Shown here: piece by piece, positions 39,500-52,400 of the stretch
Layout: each line of letters opens with the position of its first letter
Numbering within the stretch: position 1 is the stretch's first letter
NCBI GenBank assembly: GCA_024138025.1
Contig: JAMXBD010000093.1
Span: 496,001 to 560,000 of the forward strand
Length of the DNA stretch: 64,000 bases
Reading direction: 5' to 3'
From: Combretum micranthum
Lineage: Eukaryota > Streptophyta > Magnoliopsida > Myrtales > Combretaceae
Notes under the pieces: generated by a model
Seen by the model: the letters and a program-made list of their open reading frames with translations, nothing else
The model's database searches: none
Told to the model about the DNA's origin: nothing
Program-made: the position numbers and the translations under genes

Positions 39500-41243
39500 T
39501 AGGGTACCTACAAAAACACAATCATCTTTTCGGTAACCATTTGAGTTTGGATCCTTTTTTGTTAGGTGTAACAAGAATCTCCCTTCTCAGATCCCACATA
39601 TACTTACTTATGTGACCCAAATGCATTGCTTTTCTTATTGCATAATTATGTGCAATATGGTCAAGCTTGACACAATAATTTCCATGAGCAGCTCTTACAA
39701 ACTTTGTTTTATGAGACTTACAACCATTGTTTCTATCATAGCCAATTCCATATTTGTTAAAGTCACATTTTTGTTTTCAAGGAGAGTATTCAAATTATTC
39801 TTCCCTTGGTGAATTTGGCTATAGTAATGTTTACATCACATGAGCTAGTATTCAACCTTTCATCATCATTTTTAAGATCTACTGGTTCTTTTAAAATTTT
39901 ATTATTATTGCTGGCACATTTAACATTATTATTTGTAGTTTTAATTTCAAGATCAAGCAAGTCATTTTCAATTATTAATTTTTCATTGATCTTGCTTAAC
40001 TCATCATTTTTACTTTTTAGCCTTTTACACATTATTTATCTTATCATTTTCTAATTTTAGACTATTTATTTTTTCATGCAGTTTTTAATTTTCTATTTTA
40101 AATTCTTCATACTTGTTTTGAAAATTATCTAGTTCTTCTCCTACTTCCATCATTAAAGATTTAAGCATGTTATTCCTTTTTTATTTTAGCTAATTTATAG
40201 TATACTTTATTATGGAATACAACTCAGCATAAGAAGAAGAAGAAATGGAATTTACCTTATCGTCTAGTGCCAGGAAGCACACATTCTCATCTGAGTCACT
40301 TGAATCATCATCACTCCAAGTGGTGATGAGTGCTTCTTTTCTGGATTCCTTTGATCCCTTCTTAAGTATTGGACAGTACTATTAGATGTGTCCTAATTTG
40401 TGGCACTTATAGTAAGTTATCACATTCTTACTTTTATAATTAGATGTGCTACTGTTATCGTCTACTCTCTTTGACTTGTTGCTAGACTTCATGAACTTTT
40501 TAATTTTTTTAGCCATCCAAACAAGTTCCTCATTTTCTTCATCGTCATTATCATCACCACTGGAATCTTGATTTGTAGCTTTTGGAGCAATAGCCTTTTT
40601 GTTTGATTCCTCTTTTCACTTCTTCATGAGCTTATGTGCATTGAGCACTCCAAAGTTCTTCTTCGCTCATAACACTTAAATCTCATGCTTCTTCTATGGT
40701 AGTTCTTTTCACTTCTCAATCCTTAGTGTAGTGACTAAGAAGTTTAGAATTTATTTCCAAGTTAGTAAAATTTGTCCCAAGTACACTTAAAAGATTTATG
40801 ATGTTAATAAATCTATTATGCATTTCATCTATAAATTCATTTAAAAGTATTTTAAAGTTTTCAAACTGACCACACAAAAGACTTATTTTTGTATCTCTAG
40901 CTCTAGAAGTTCCTTCATAAGTCTTTTGCAATTCATCCCATATTTCTTTAGCAGAGTCACATATACATATTCTATTGAAGTCACTTTTATTCAAATCACA
41001 ATGCAATATGTTCATAGCAATTTCATTCAAATTTAATCTTTTCCAATCATCATTGCTATAATTCTCTTTCTTCTTTTCCTTCAATAACCAACGATCCATT
41101 TTCTATTACTAGCCACAAAATCTACTTTGAGCTTTTAAAAAAATTTTCATTCGATACTTCCAATATAAGTAGTTACCTTCACTTAGAAGTAGTGATCTAT
41201 CAATAGCTTTCCTCTCTAGAAACTCCAGTGCATTAGATGCCAT
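39500..41243 (-). pseudogene. degenerate Copia-type gag
   Basis: Read on the minus strand from ATG at 41243: an N-terminal segment with LLLSEGNYLYWKYRMKIFLKA (41120-41240); then a UBN2-type gag segment (about 40716-41099) with AKEIWDELQKTYEG and LLCGQFENFK, in another frame; a zinc-knuckle remnant at about 40377-40425 whose first Cys is Tyr and which is followed by two stops; a coiled-coil region rich in Lys/Glu/Asn (about 39790-40260); and a tail with an Asn-Lys-Lys-Gly...Trp-Leu-Pro-Lys segment near 39525-39550, as at the end of plant Copia gags. Several stops and frameshifts break it. No pol follows. Confidence 0.75.
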
Positions 41244-41288
41244 GATCTTGACTCGATATGTGATTAAGCATAGAAAAGATAGAGATAA

Positions 41289-41303
41289 GGCTTTGATATC
41301 AAA
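41289..41303 (-). other. degenerate primer-binding site of the gag-bearing Copia fragment
   Basis: The minus strand reads TTTGATATCAAAGCC, close to the TGGTATCAGAGCC complement of initiator tRNA-Met used by many plant LTR elements. It lies 46 bp before the gag ATG, where a primer-binding site belongs. The 5' LTR should therefore lie to the right of about 41306, but its outer border and the opposite LTR were not found. Confidence 0.5.
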
Positions 41304-41305
41304 TG

Positions 41306-44300
41306 AAAATAAAATAACCCTCAAACCTTCACCTAAGTTAGAAATTGAGTTTAAATAGATTAAATAAATCAAATAAATTATTGGATATAAATAGACAGGT
41401 TGATATAATTAGATTTATAATAGATAAGTTGAAATTTGAGATTTTGAATTCCTAAACATATTGTTTAAATTTTTAGTGGATTCCTAAATCCCTAAGCTTT
41501 AGCCTAAAAGTTCATATCCTTAATCATCATAAATTTTGAGTTCATTTGCTTGTCTAAAATACCAATTCTAAAGTTGAGCTCAAATTGAATATCAATTTGA
41601 TCTAAAATAAGTTCCTAAATTAAGTTCTTAATTTTCTAACCTCAAGATTCTGAATTATTTTCTAAACACTTTCAAAACTAAAGATATTGATCTGAAAGTT
41701 CTAAACTTAATACCCTTATCCTAAAATATCTTTAAAATGATCCTTTTTTTCCTTTCTTTTTCCTTTTGACTTCTCTGCCTTCCTTTTCCTTCTTCTTTTC
41801 TTTCCCTTTTCATTTATTTCTTTATCTTCCTTTCTTCTTCTCTTTTTTTTTTTTTTCCTTTTCTTCTTTCAAAATTTAACCCAAAATCAATTTCAAGAAG
41901 ATCAAAAGAGAATTAAAATTAGAAAGAAAGATAGGAAGTAGGAATCAAGTTTTAGGTAGCTTCATCATCTAAGAAGTTGCAGGGGTAGATAAGATTAAGT
42001 AACATAAATTTGCTAAATAAGTAAGTTGTTGTTTTTATTGTGTTTTAATTTTTGTATATGTTTGTATATGATGAATAATGCTAATTATAAGTAGAATTTA
42101 AGATGGAGCATGCAAACTTGTAATGTATGAAGTTATATGTTAAAACCTAAGTGAAATCATACATGTTAGGACTAGGATTGAGATGAAACAAGATGTAATA
42201 ACATGTATTTAAAGGTTGTAAGTTATGTTTATGGATAGGTTGGTTTTGAGGTGATTAAAGATGCTACATAAAGCTTAAAAAGAACTCCAGAACTTTTATG
42301 TTTCAAGTTTTTGGAAATTTTAAAAGTATCAAGGCCTAAATTTTATTTGTTTCAAGCTACAACATATCTAAATCAAGTTGAAAACTTATGTTTACTAGCT
42401 AAGTGTATGTAGTTAAGTATAAAATGAACTTAGCTAATAAACCTAAGTACAACTTGGCTATATGGACTTGAATGAGTTAAAATGAATTAGATTAATTAAG
42501 TTTAATCAACTTGGTTAAAATTAAGATAATATAGGTTTAACTTGGAATTGGCTTAGATTAATATGTTAGATTAAACCATTATAATATGGAGCATATGTTG
42601 TTTCAAATGCATGCTTACTTGGAAAATGAGTCTTTTAGAATATGAATGACATGATGATGTTTTTGTCATAAATGATTATAAACAAAGGAAAAAGAAATAA
42701 TTTGACAAAAATTGAGAATTGTCTATATCTTTGTGGGGTGAACTTCACAGCTAGGGCAAGGTTCCTAATTAGTGTCTGATTAAATAGGTTTTTAAAATGA
42801 GTTTGATGTAAAGGAATGATTTATTCAATTTCTTGAACACATGTTTGCCCTAAACCAACCTTCTGACCGATCTTCTAGGATAACTTCTAACATACCTTCT
42901 GTCTTTGTTTGGGTTTTGAATATTCAAATAAATAATGCAATAACTTGCGTATGATCGTTAGAATAGGCATTTAAATGAATTAAAACTTAAAGACGACTAT
43001 AATGATTGAGTGTTGATTGTGCTTGTGTCGTTTACTCCGGTCAGGGGGACAAGAACCTTGCTTGGAGCCAAGCATGGTAGTTTAAGCGCTTAAGCCATCC
43101 CCATCATGATGCAATAACATTTATAAGTGGCTCAGTGAGTAGTTGATAGGGCAAATGATATCAATATAATGTTTATCTTGATCGACAAGAAGTAATATAG
43201 TCGAACTCACATTTATAGGAACGATTGAGCCCTATTATATTATGGACTGTGATAGATAGAGTGTCTGTAATGGCTATGAACCCTAGATAAGGTTATTTTC
43301 TTATAAAGTTATGTAGATATAGGTATTTGGGCTACCATATCAATCCCATGAGCAGCTGCTGTTACTCAAGACCTCCAGATTCCCAGAGATTGTTCTGGAG
43401 TATGAGTGCTCCCGTATTGTTTAATTTACTTTAATAGAAAGATAATAACATGTTGTTTGATGCATTGCATTTAGTTTAAGCTCAATTCATGTGTGGTTAT
43501 GTTGCTGTGTACTAGGCTTTGACTCATTATTGTTGTTGTTGTCTTTTTTTAGGTATTGTAGTCATGATGATGGTATTGTTGATGTTGATGATAATGAGTT
43601 TTTGATGATAATGATAGATTGGATGATGATGTTGTTTGACTGGGCTATGAGTGATCGTAGAGATATGAAAGGAAGGGTAAAGTGAGTTAGAACCACTTAA
43701 TTATTGTAATTTATTTTATTTTGCTTAAAGACTTGTAAGTTGTTTTTTTTTAAAGCTTGGTAAGCCTATGTTTTATTAAGTTCTCAAAGCTTTGTTTATC
43801 ATCTTGAATAGATATTCCTATTGAGATACCTAGTATGAATGTTTATTTGGAAAAGTTTGTTTTACCATTAATCAAATCAAGTTATTTTCATAATGTAATT
43901 ATATGATTTTAGGAATTAAAATTGATTAGAAATGTTTGAGATAAATAAATCCTTTAAGGAGACCTGCACATGTAATACTTAAGGTATTATACGTGGTCTG
44001 ATAATTTGACTTACTTGAAATTTTGATATAGAGTAAGTCAAATCCATCATAGAATTTTTGTCTCAAAAGGTCAATTATCTCATGGTGTAATTTTATGTAG
44101 TTTCAACGAACTATAGGGCATTGATTTCTATAGTTACCTTTAAATTAATAAATATACAATATGTGCAATAATAAATTATGAAAAAAAAAACTAGATAGAG
44201 TCTTGCAATCCCTAATTTACAAAATAATTCTCATATTACAAGTACATATGTGGTATGATAATTTTAGGGGAATTTTATTAACACCCCTATGACGTCCATG

Positions 44301-44519
44301 ACATCCTTTTATACTTGATTCCTTCTAAAATCTTACTCAATTGAGTAAGTTACGAATGAATATTGATAATCATGGATAGTATCCTGTATAATTTTTTAAA
44401 AGTTACAAGTGCAAAGTATGAGCATAACATTCTATAGCTCGTACTCACCTGTGAAACCTATGTACAAGTTGTACTCTATGTTATAAAGAGCATAGTTAAG
44501 TACTTTATACATATTTCGA
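41306..44519. other. probable retroelement debris, including LTR-like sequence
   Basis: The left part should contain the LTR of the neighbouring gag fragment. A 130-bp polypyrimidine tract lies at about 41740-41875. From about 42700 to 43780 the sequence is less AT-rich and has the style of a plant Ty3/gypsy LTR: TACTAGGCTTTGACTCATTA, then TTTTTTTAGGTATTGTAGTC and GATGATG repeats, then AGTTAGAACCACTTAATTA. This resemblance is from memory, and no matching second LTR is in the window. Confidence 0.3.
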
Positions 44520-44990
44520 TAGGGGTGTGCATGGTTCAATTAACCAGGTCATGGCCTATGTTTTCAATCAAATGGAAATCATTGGTTTTTTAATATCATA
44601 GATCTAAACCGGTCCATTATTAATGATTAATCACTTTAATGATTAACCTTTTTTTTCAAGTTAATATTTTTGTTTTTTGGTTTATAACCATTCAATATAA
44701 TGGTTAACAAAAAGATGCGGTTAACCGTATTTTTAATTATAACCATGAAAAATTAAACCCTTTTGTTTCACAATTACATTAAAAAATTGCGAATAAACAA
44801 ATCAAATAACTATAAAACTTACAAATCAAAAATATAAATATAATACAACATTGCATAAATTAAAACTTGATGTCTTCTCCTTAATCTAAATTACCACACA
44901 ACAACAACATTATAATTAAAACATAAAAGTTCTAATTACAACATGTCCTAAATTACAATAGATTTTGGGAGTTGATTTTTTTTTTATCTT

Positions 44991-45029
<39 letters not shown>

Positions 45030-45272
45030 TATATATTAAAAATTAGTTATATCTATATGTACGTTATATTATATACAATATGCTTATAAATATCGGACTA
45101 GTTAACCGTTAATGGTCAGTTTTTAGTAGTTACAAACCAAAACTAAAAACCGAAAAAAAAAAATAAAAAACTGTAATCTTAAACTAAGATAAATTGACCA
45201 TTAACCATATTTTTGGATTAGTATTCTAGTTTCAATTCAGTTTTTTGATTCATCATTTTTTTTCATACCCTA
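44520..45272. mobile_element. probable hAT-like non-autonomous element
   Basis: The left end is TAGGGGTGTGCATGGTTCAA and the right end, reverse-complemented, TAGGGTATGAAAAAAAATG. Subterminal parts carry GGTTAA/TTAACC and AACCGGTCC motifs in both orientations. A (TC)n(TA)n microsatellite at about 44991-45029 sits inside. Flanks TATTTCGA and ATTTCAGG share ATTTC, which could be a decayed 8-bp duplication. No coding capacity. It is less well preserved than the copy at 46158. Confidence 0.45.
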
Positions 45273-45598
45273 ATTTCAGGATATTTTACACATACCATGT
45301 AAATATTAGTAAATAATTATAGTTGTAAGAGATTATTATATGTTTATATTCCAAATACTACAAAAAATGAAAAATCAAATAAATATATAAGTTATAGTTC
45401 AAGTTGTTGTCCATAATAAATAAATCTAAAAAATATTATATTTCATTTTTTTCACTCTCTTTCATCTTATTTTTTGTTGTGCTTTCTGTTTCTCTTATAT
45501 AATTTCTTTCTCACTACTATCCCAACTTTTACTACTACATTTTCCATCAAAGTTATATTTGCAAAGTTATTGTAATGGATTTGTATAATACATTTTCA
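45273..45598. other. spacer between two transposons
   Basis: AT-rich sequence with a pyrimidine-rich part; nothing recognised. Confidence 0.4.
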
Positions 45599-47859
45599 CA
45601 CTACTAGAAAACTAGCATTTAGAGACAAAAAATTTGCAATAGAAAATTTGTGTCTCTAAAAAATGAATTTGTGATGGATTTGTGATGACATAAATTATGA
45701 ATAATCTTATCATTTTTATATGCTTTTGTAATGGAATTTTGACGAATTACAAATTGATTTGCAATGGAACTTTTTCCGTTGAAAATTTGTCTCTAACTTT
45801 AGTGAGAAATAAATTATTTTAGCACCAATTTCTATTTTTTCAAATTCTATTGCAAATACATCTCTAAGCTAAATTATTATACATATTTATTATAATTATT
45901 CATATGTTATTGAATATATAGAAAATTTTTGTTATATCTTACATAATTTGTATTTACGTACTATATATATTATTTAAAATATAATAACATATATGCCAAA
46001 AAGATAATATACTATGTAAAAATATTATATTTAAATAATAAAATGTAATATAAAATAATTAGTTAAATACAAATATATTGAAATATTATATATTATTTTA
46101 TTAATATATTAATGAAAAAAGATTTTTATATGTTTATAGTATATTTATTATATATCTTAGGGGTGTTCGTGGTTTTGGTTTGGTTCAAAGGTTGAACTGA
46201 ATCAAACCACATTCAAAAAAATTATGTTCAAATCCTTAATGAATCAAACTGCTTTTCACAGTTCGAGGTTTTGAACCGAACCGCTTCACATGCTTTCGGT
46301 TTGGTTCTGTTCTATTTGAACCTCTTTTAAAAGATTTAGTTCTAATAAATAATATTAATAGTCATTTGAGTTCGCAAGGAAAAAAAAAAGATGTTTAGAT
46401 TGAGAAATATCACACAAAAATTAAATTCACTTATCATTATATCAAGTCATATATTTAAAAATTTCAAAGACATATATTATTCCGTTTTAAAAATATTTTT
46501 CAATGCGAATTTAAAATAATATATATTTTTAATAAATTTATAACACTAACTAAGAAAATCATTCTTATGCATTAATTCCATATTTACTTATAATATTCTT
46601 TCTTTAAAATGTATTTAAATTTTTATTGTACTAATTAGTTTAAAGTTCTAAATTATCTCAATATTGTTGGTTGTAATGTTGCAACCTAGTATAAAACTTG
46701 CTCTAAATATATTCCATGATAAGAACTTTGCATTTTGTTGAATTAATCTTAGAGCAATACAAATTTAATATGTAATGCTTAAGAGTTATAAAAATAAAAT
46801 GGCTCATATTTATTTTTCATTTCTTTTAATGCGAAGCAGTTAGGTTCGGTTTCAAATAGTTTGGTTCTGTTCAACCCCTCAAACCAACTGCAACCATTTA
46901 GGCTCTTCCTAAACCATAAAAACCAAAATATAAAAGAAACACATTTTGTAGTCGTTCGTTCGATTTAATGACAGCCTTAATATATCTAATAAATTTATAT
47001 ATTTATAAGTTTTTCATAATTTACTAAGTGTAATAAAAAATGATAAAAAATAAACATATTACTTAAAAATATATAGTTTATTATGTTAATATAAAATATA
47101 AAATAAGTAATGTAAAAAGTATAACTATTATATATATCGTTAAATAATATATAGAAATTTATATATATAATATTATATTATACATACTATATAATATTTT
47201 TTAATAATAATGTCATATTTAGCAAAAAAAATTATAATATACTACTCAAGAATATTATATATTTATAATAAATATATAATTTAAAATAATTATTATAAAA
47301 TGTAAACTTAGTATAAAAATATTATATATTGTTTTAATAAAATTTTAATGAAAAATCCTTAATAAATAGGCAAAGTGAAATTATAAAATAAAAATCAATT
47401 ATAAAAGACATGTAAAATGTTTTATAATTATAATATTGTAAATTGTGATATCTCTTAAATAAACAGTAGTATAACTTTATTCAAAGATATGAATGGTTTA
47501 TCGTTTAATGCTTGTGAAAATGTTAATGTTTAGTGTACTAGTATATAGTATTCGATGATAGGTAACCTCCTAGGAAGGATAAACGGGAGGCAGATGAGAA
47601 TTTTTTATAATTTATCTTAAAATCAGAGATAGATTTGCAATGGTTTAATTTTATTTATTATTTACTAATAAGGTATTTATATAACTAATTCTAAAACAGA
47701 AGCAGATTTGTAACTGATAATAAATCTATCTCTAAAAGAATTAGCGATGATAATTTTAAGACAAAAATTGCAATAGAAAATCTATCTTTAAAAGTTTTTA
47801 GAACATTTTTACTTTCAAGATAGAATTTTTTTGTCTCTAAAGCTAAATTTCTTATAGTG
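45599..47859. mobile_element. non-autonomous CACTA element with TCA target duplication
   Basis: The left end is CACTACTAGAAAACTAGC and the right end, reverse-complemented, CACTATAAGAAATTTAGC. Both continue into TTTAGAGACAAAAAA. The element is flanked on both sides by TCA (45596-45598 and 47860-47862), the 3-bp duplication expected of CACTA transposons. Subterminal parts repeat RGAGACAAA and ATTTGCAATRG motifs in both orientations. No transposase is present. An 822-bp hAT element is inserted at 46158-46979, so the element proper is about 1.4 kb. Confidence 0.88.
46158..46979. mobile_element. hAT-type non-autonomous element nested in the CACTA element
   Basis: It is flanked by a perfect 8-bp duplication, ATATATCT at 46150-46157 and 46980-46987. 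The left end is TAGGGGTGTTCGTGG and the right end, reverse-complemented, TAAGGCTGTCATTAAATCG, so the short terminal inverted repeat has decayed. The subterminal parts hold many GGTTTGGTTC / GAACCGAACC motifs and the core is AT-rich without an open frame. It must be younger than the CACTA element it interrupts. Confidence 0.8.
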
Positions 47860-47862
47860 TCA

Positions 47863-49000
47863 ATAATTCAATCAAAATTTCTAATAGATGTAGGTTGGGT
47901 AAGCAAGTTTAGGATGGATAAGATATAAAGCCTTACTTGTACTCACCCTATGAGATACATAGTGCAAAATTTTATACCAAAAACCTATCCTATAGCACCT
48001 TGCACCCTTTGAAACTTGTAAAGTTTTTCTTTGTTTTACATTTTCTTTTTCTTTTTTTTTTTTTTCAAAATTGGGTAAGGTTTAAGGAGGCAAAAGACAC
48101 ACAAAGTTTCTTTCTTTTTGAATTTCAAGATTGTTATAATATATAGAATTTATGCATTATGAAACTACCTTCTTTTTATATATTCATTTTAAATAACCCA
48201 TCAAAAGAAATTTAAATAAAAAATATAATATTACAAGTTTTACAATATGTTGAATTATGCTTATGTGTTGAAGTTGAAATTTATAATGAACACTTGTAGA
48301 ACTTGATTATGTGATTCCAACAAAATTGTCAAACATTTAGCGAATTTTAAAATAAAAAACTTTTGGAGACACTTTTGTATTCCTTAGTCTAGAAAGATAA
48401 ATAATACTTATATATAACTTAAGAGTTCAAATACATAAAATTGAAGTCTTTTAAAATAAAAATTTCAAGTACATCCATAATAAAATAGCACAAGATTTTC
48501 TAAATAAAATTTTTATAAAAGGTAGGTTACAAGTGATAATTTAAAAAAAAAGTCACTGAAAATGAAAATAAAGTATTTTTGTTTATTTCTTATTTATATT
48601 ACTTTATAATTTTTAACAGAGTACAAGTTTTAAGGTTTGATATATAGTATCCTGAAACCTATAACTTTACATAAAAATATAAGTTCCAAGATAAGCAGAG
48701 TATGAAGACTTCATACTCATATCCAACCTCATGAGAATAAGTTCCAAAAAAAACATTATATGTACCTAACTTTATGACCTTCAATATTCACCTGGACGTT
48801 ATACGATTATGTAGGATATAGGTGAGTATCGTATACAATAAGAGGTTATCTACTCATCCATGGATGTAAGATCTGTACAAGCAAAGGTTATGTCTTCTTC
48901 ATGAAGATGTTATTTTGTCATCATTTTGTCAGTCACCTCTATTCAAGACGCATCTAGTATGAGCTAGATTTTATTTTTTCACTTTCTTAAATCACGGAGT
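47863..49000. other. intergenic stretch, nothing firm
   Basis: Long T and A tracts. A GTACTCACC...ATGAGATA segment near 47938 loosely resembles sequence near 44450, and CATACTC-type motifs occur near 48700; neither gives a definable element. Confidence 0.35.
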
Positions 49001-49417
49001 TGTTACAATCCTACATCGATTCTACGAAAAATTGTAGAATGGTACTTAAGCCTAAAAGATTCTTCACCTAATAGGCTAGTCTTTTGGGTTGGGCTCTCCC
49101 TTTGAACTTAATACCTAACATTTGGTGCTCTCGTTGAGAGACCGACATTAGCGGAAGGGGCGACCTAGAAAAGGGCTACCTAGGAAATGACTACCTAAAA
49201 AATATAGGGAGAGTGCAGCCAACTAGAGTGAAAGCTATTCAAAGTGGGCCACCTAGAGTAGGTCGTCAAGAGCATTGGCTTCTCAAGGGTGAGCAATGTT
49301 GCGATCCCACATCGGTTCTACAAAAAATTGTAGAATGGTACTTAAGCCTAAATAGTTCTCCCACCTAATAGGCTAGTCTTTTGAGTTGGACTCTCCCTTT
49401 GGACTTAATACCTAATA
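49001..49417 (+). mobile_element. TRIM (terminal-repeat retrotransposon in miniature)
   Basis: Two direct repeats, 49001-49120 (120 bp) and 49297-49417 (121 bp), share almost every base, starting TGTTRCRATCCYACATCG and ending CCTAACA / CCTAATA. Only 176 bp lie between them. Right after the left repeat comes TTTGGTGCTCTCGTTGAGAG in the position of a primer-binding site, and the purine-rich AAGGGTGAGCAA precedes the right repeat. No coding sequence. No convincing 5-bp target duplication was found (GGAGT versus AAGAT), which suggests decay or a slightly misplaced border. Confidence 0.85.
49121..49140 (+). other. candidate primer-binding region of the TRIM
   Basis: TTTGGTGCTCTCGTTGAGAG begins directly after the CA of the left LTR. 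I cannot assign the matching tRNA; it is not the usual initiator-Met sequence. Confidence 0.45.
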
Positions 49418-52400
49418 AAGATTATGCCTCATGTGAGTTAACTAGATTGAATATTGTATAGATAGACACGTTACCACGTTGAATCCTAATATTGAAAATT
49501 TATCTTAAAATTTAATATTATAAGAAAATATAATAAATTAACTATAGATGCCTTAATTAACATACTCTAAAAGTTCTACAGGGTACAAGCTTGAAGATAG
49601 CTTTAATATATTATAAGGAAAGTTTTAGTTTTGAAACTTGAGAACTTGTACCTATAAGTTAAAGCATGGATACAATTTAAATAAAGTTTACGCTCTACCT
49701 ATTCAATACCTGTACGACTTAATCAATTTAGTTAGAAATGCATGTGAAATTAGTTTATAGCGTTCAGAAACTTAAATTTCATTTTTCACTGTTGGAGAGA
49801 CTGCAATTGTGGAAATCAAATCCGATTTTTGTTTCCTCACCTCCTCTTTCCATTGTTTCCTTCAACTATAAGCATGTTTATTCACTTTGTAGGGTTAAAA
49901 TTTCTCCCACCGACACGGTTATATTTATTTTCTTTGCCGGCATTGCCACTATTAAATGTCGAGGCATTAATTGAGATGACATTACCAATGTCACACAAAA
50001 GAAAAATAGAGGTAAAAAAGAAAAGAAAATATGTATATACTAGTGCAAAAAAAAAAGTATACCAGTACTTGGTCTGTACCATATTCCGGACGTGTCCTTG
50101 CATATGCTACAAAGCGAGCCACATACAAAGTAAGTTCCTTTTATTATTGCTCGCATTATGTTGTGTTCTCTGTCCCATGCACAATGTGGGTTGCACTTTT
50201 TTTATGTAGTGTGTGTCACGTTAATGGATAACACAACACAGTAGCCTAGATATTGCAATAGTTTTCAAAAGTAACTATATTGAAAATTATAACAAGCAAA
50301 TATGGACAAGCATATCTTTGTATAAATGGTCTATTGGGATTTTTCTAGTTCTACTCTGTTGTGATTTGGTTGGTGGATCAAGTTTGATGCCCAACGGCTG
50401 TGTTTTTCCACTTCTAATTGATTTTTTGATTTTGTTTTTAATTTGGGAAATGCCATGGAAACCCTAGATTTATTATTAGAAGAAAAAAAAAATTCCCTTC
50501 TCCATGGTTCAATCATATGACAATTACTTGCCTTATCATATTAAAAAAAAAAAAAAAAAGACCAATTCTACTATCCTCATGAGATTAATACTTCTAGCTA
50601 ATAGAGGATTTATCTAACTTATCTGGCAAGCAAATTAAGGTATAATTCACCTGCCTTTGGCATCTAGTTGATTAAGAAAGCTTGCAGATCTCTTATTATT
50701 TAACTAAACTTAATAAGTAACTTGTGAGACTCCTTTATAAAACCACTAGTCTACTTAATGGCAAAAAGTGCCGGTCCAATTTATGAATCAAATGCTTAAA
50801 CAATCAAGAAACAACTTCTTTTTTATGCCAAGAGTTATTGCATGGTTGTTTTGTGATAATAGCCCTAAACCTGTCGTTAGAAAAAAAAAATGGAATCATT
50901 AAGTATTATACATGTGAATATGAATAATAGGTAAATACTAATTATATATGGATAAATCATAGGAACAATGGATAATTTCTTAAAAAATCACCATACATGC
51001 TTATAAATAATAATGCAAACTAAATTATTTAAACATACATATGGCAAATAGTATTTAATAAGGTTTATCTTAAGGTTATAACCTACCAAAGAAATTTTTG
51101 GAAATGCATACGCAATGAAGGACAAGAAGGGGGCTTATTATATCAATTCTACTATATATACATATACTCACATTCTTTTCTTTCTTTTTTTCATTGCCCA
51201 ATTTCCCGTATCCAAGATAGATAGAAATTTAACTAGACTCACGTTCATGAACTATTATGATTTTGTCGTGGAACTGTTCAGCTTATCATTTAACGGATGA
51301 GATACCTTAAAGAGTTAATGAATGAAAATTTCAACAGTTAAATTATGCACATCAAACCATCCCTTGACGGGACCTTAGAAAAATCCACACGATGAAATAT
51401 TTAGCCATTGAAAACGAGAACCATATCCACTTGGGAATAGTAAAGTCCTGATTTGAGTGTACCATCAATTGTTATATAACAGATGTATGGTGTCTCCGAT
51501 AACTTTGGCCTTTTGGGTATGCTATTTACCTCATATTTCCTTTTCAAAATACAAACTTTAGCTTACAATGGACAAAGTGAGAGGTCCATGTGTCTTTCAT
51601 GAGTGTCTTTTGCTTGCATCTTTGTCTCTCAAGTGCGTTGTGTCACAGCCCACAGTGGACCAATTTTTGGCTATCACACACTGCCTACACACTAGAACTA
51701 GGCATACTATTCATTTTTCACGACCATAAACTCTTAAAGTCCATGTCAATTCCCCCTAGTGTAAGATCCGGAAAATTTGTGCCAACGTTAAATAACGGAG
51801 CTAATCAATTTATTGTTGCACCTGTGACTTAAAAAATTGTACATTAATAAATTTAGTAAAAAAAATTATTGGAAAACCCTCTAATTATTTGTATGAATGA
51901 TAGGTAAATGCTAACTATATCTCCTTATATTATACAACACGTCTACCTATAATAATTTTAGTATCTCTTATTTTCTATCTAATTTTTACTAACTAATTCT
52001 TAATTAGTTAGATTCATAACTTATTTCCAACATTATCCTTTTGCATTTTGAATAAAGTGTGTCATGTACCCATAGGGAAGTTTTAGATGAACGGATTGTT
52101 ATTTTGCAAAAAGAACAAAATAAAAATAAACCTGGACATCCCCACATGAAGATTGATTGATTGCACTGGTATGAAGATTGGTCACCAACCAACTCCATTT
52201 GGCGTCATGGTTCGGTTCGGTTTGGTTCAGCTTTTACTAAAGCCAAACCAAATCATAATTTATTATTTGTTTTTTTTTTTTCATCCCAAACCAAGCTATT
52301 AGGTATCAGTTTGGTTCGAATTAAAAATTTTATAAACCATTAAATGGCATTTGGGTTACAGATTAAATCAAAATTTTAAATAAAATTTTCTTTATTCTAA

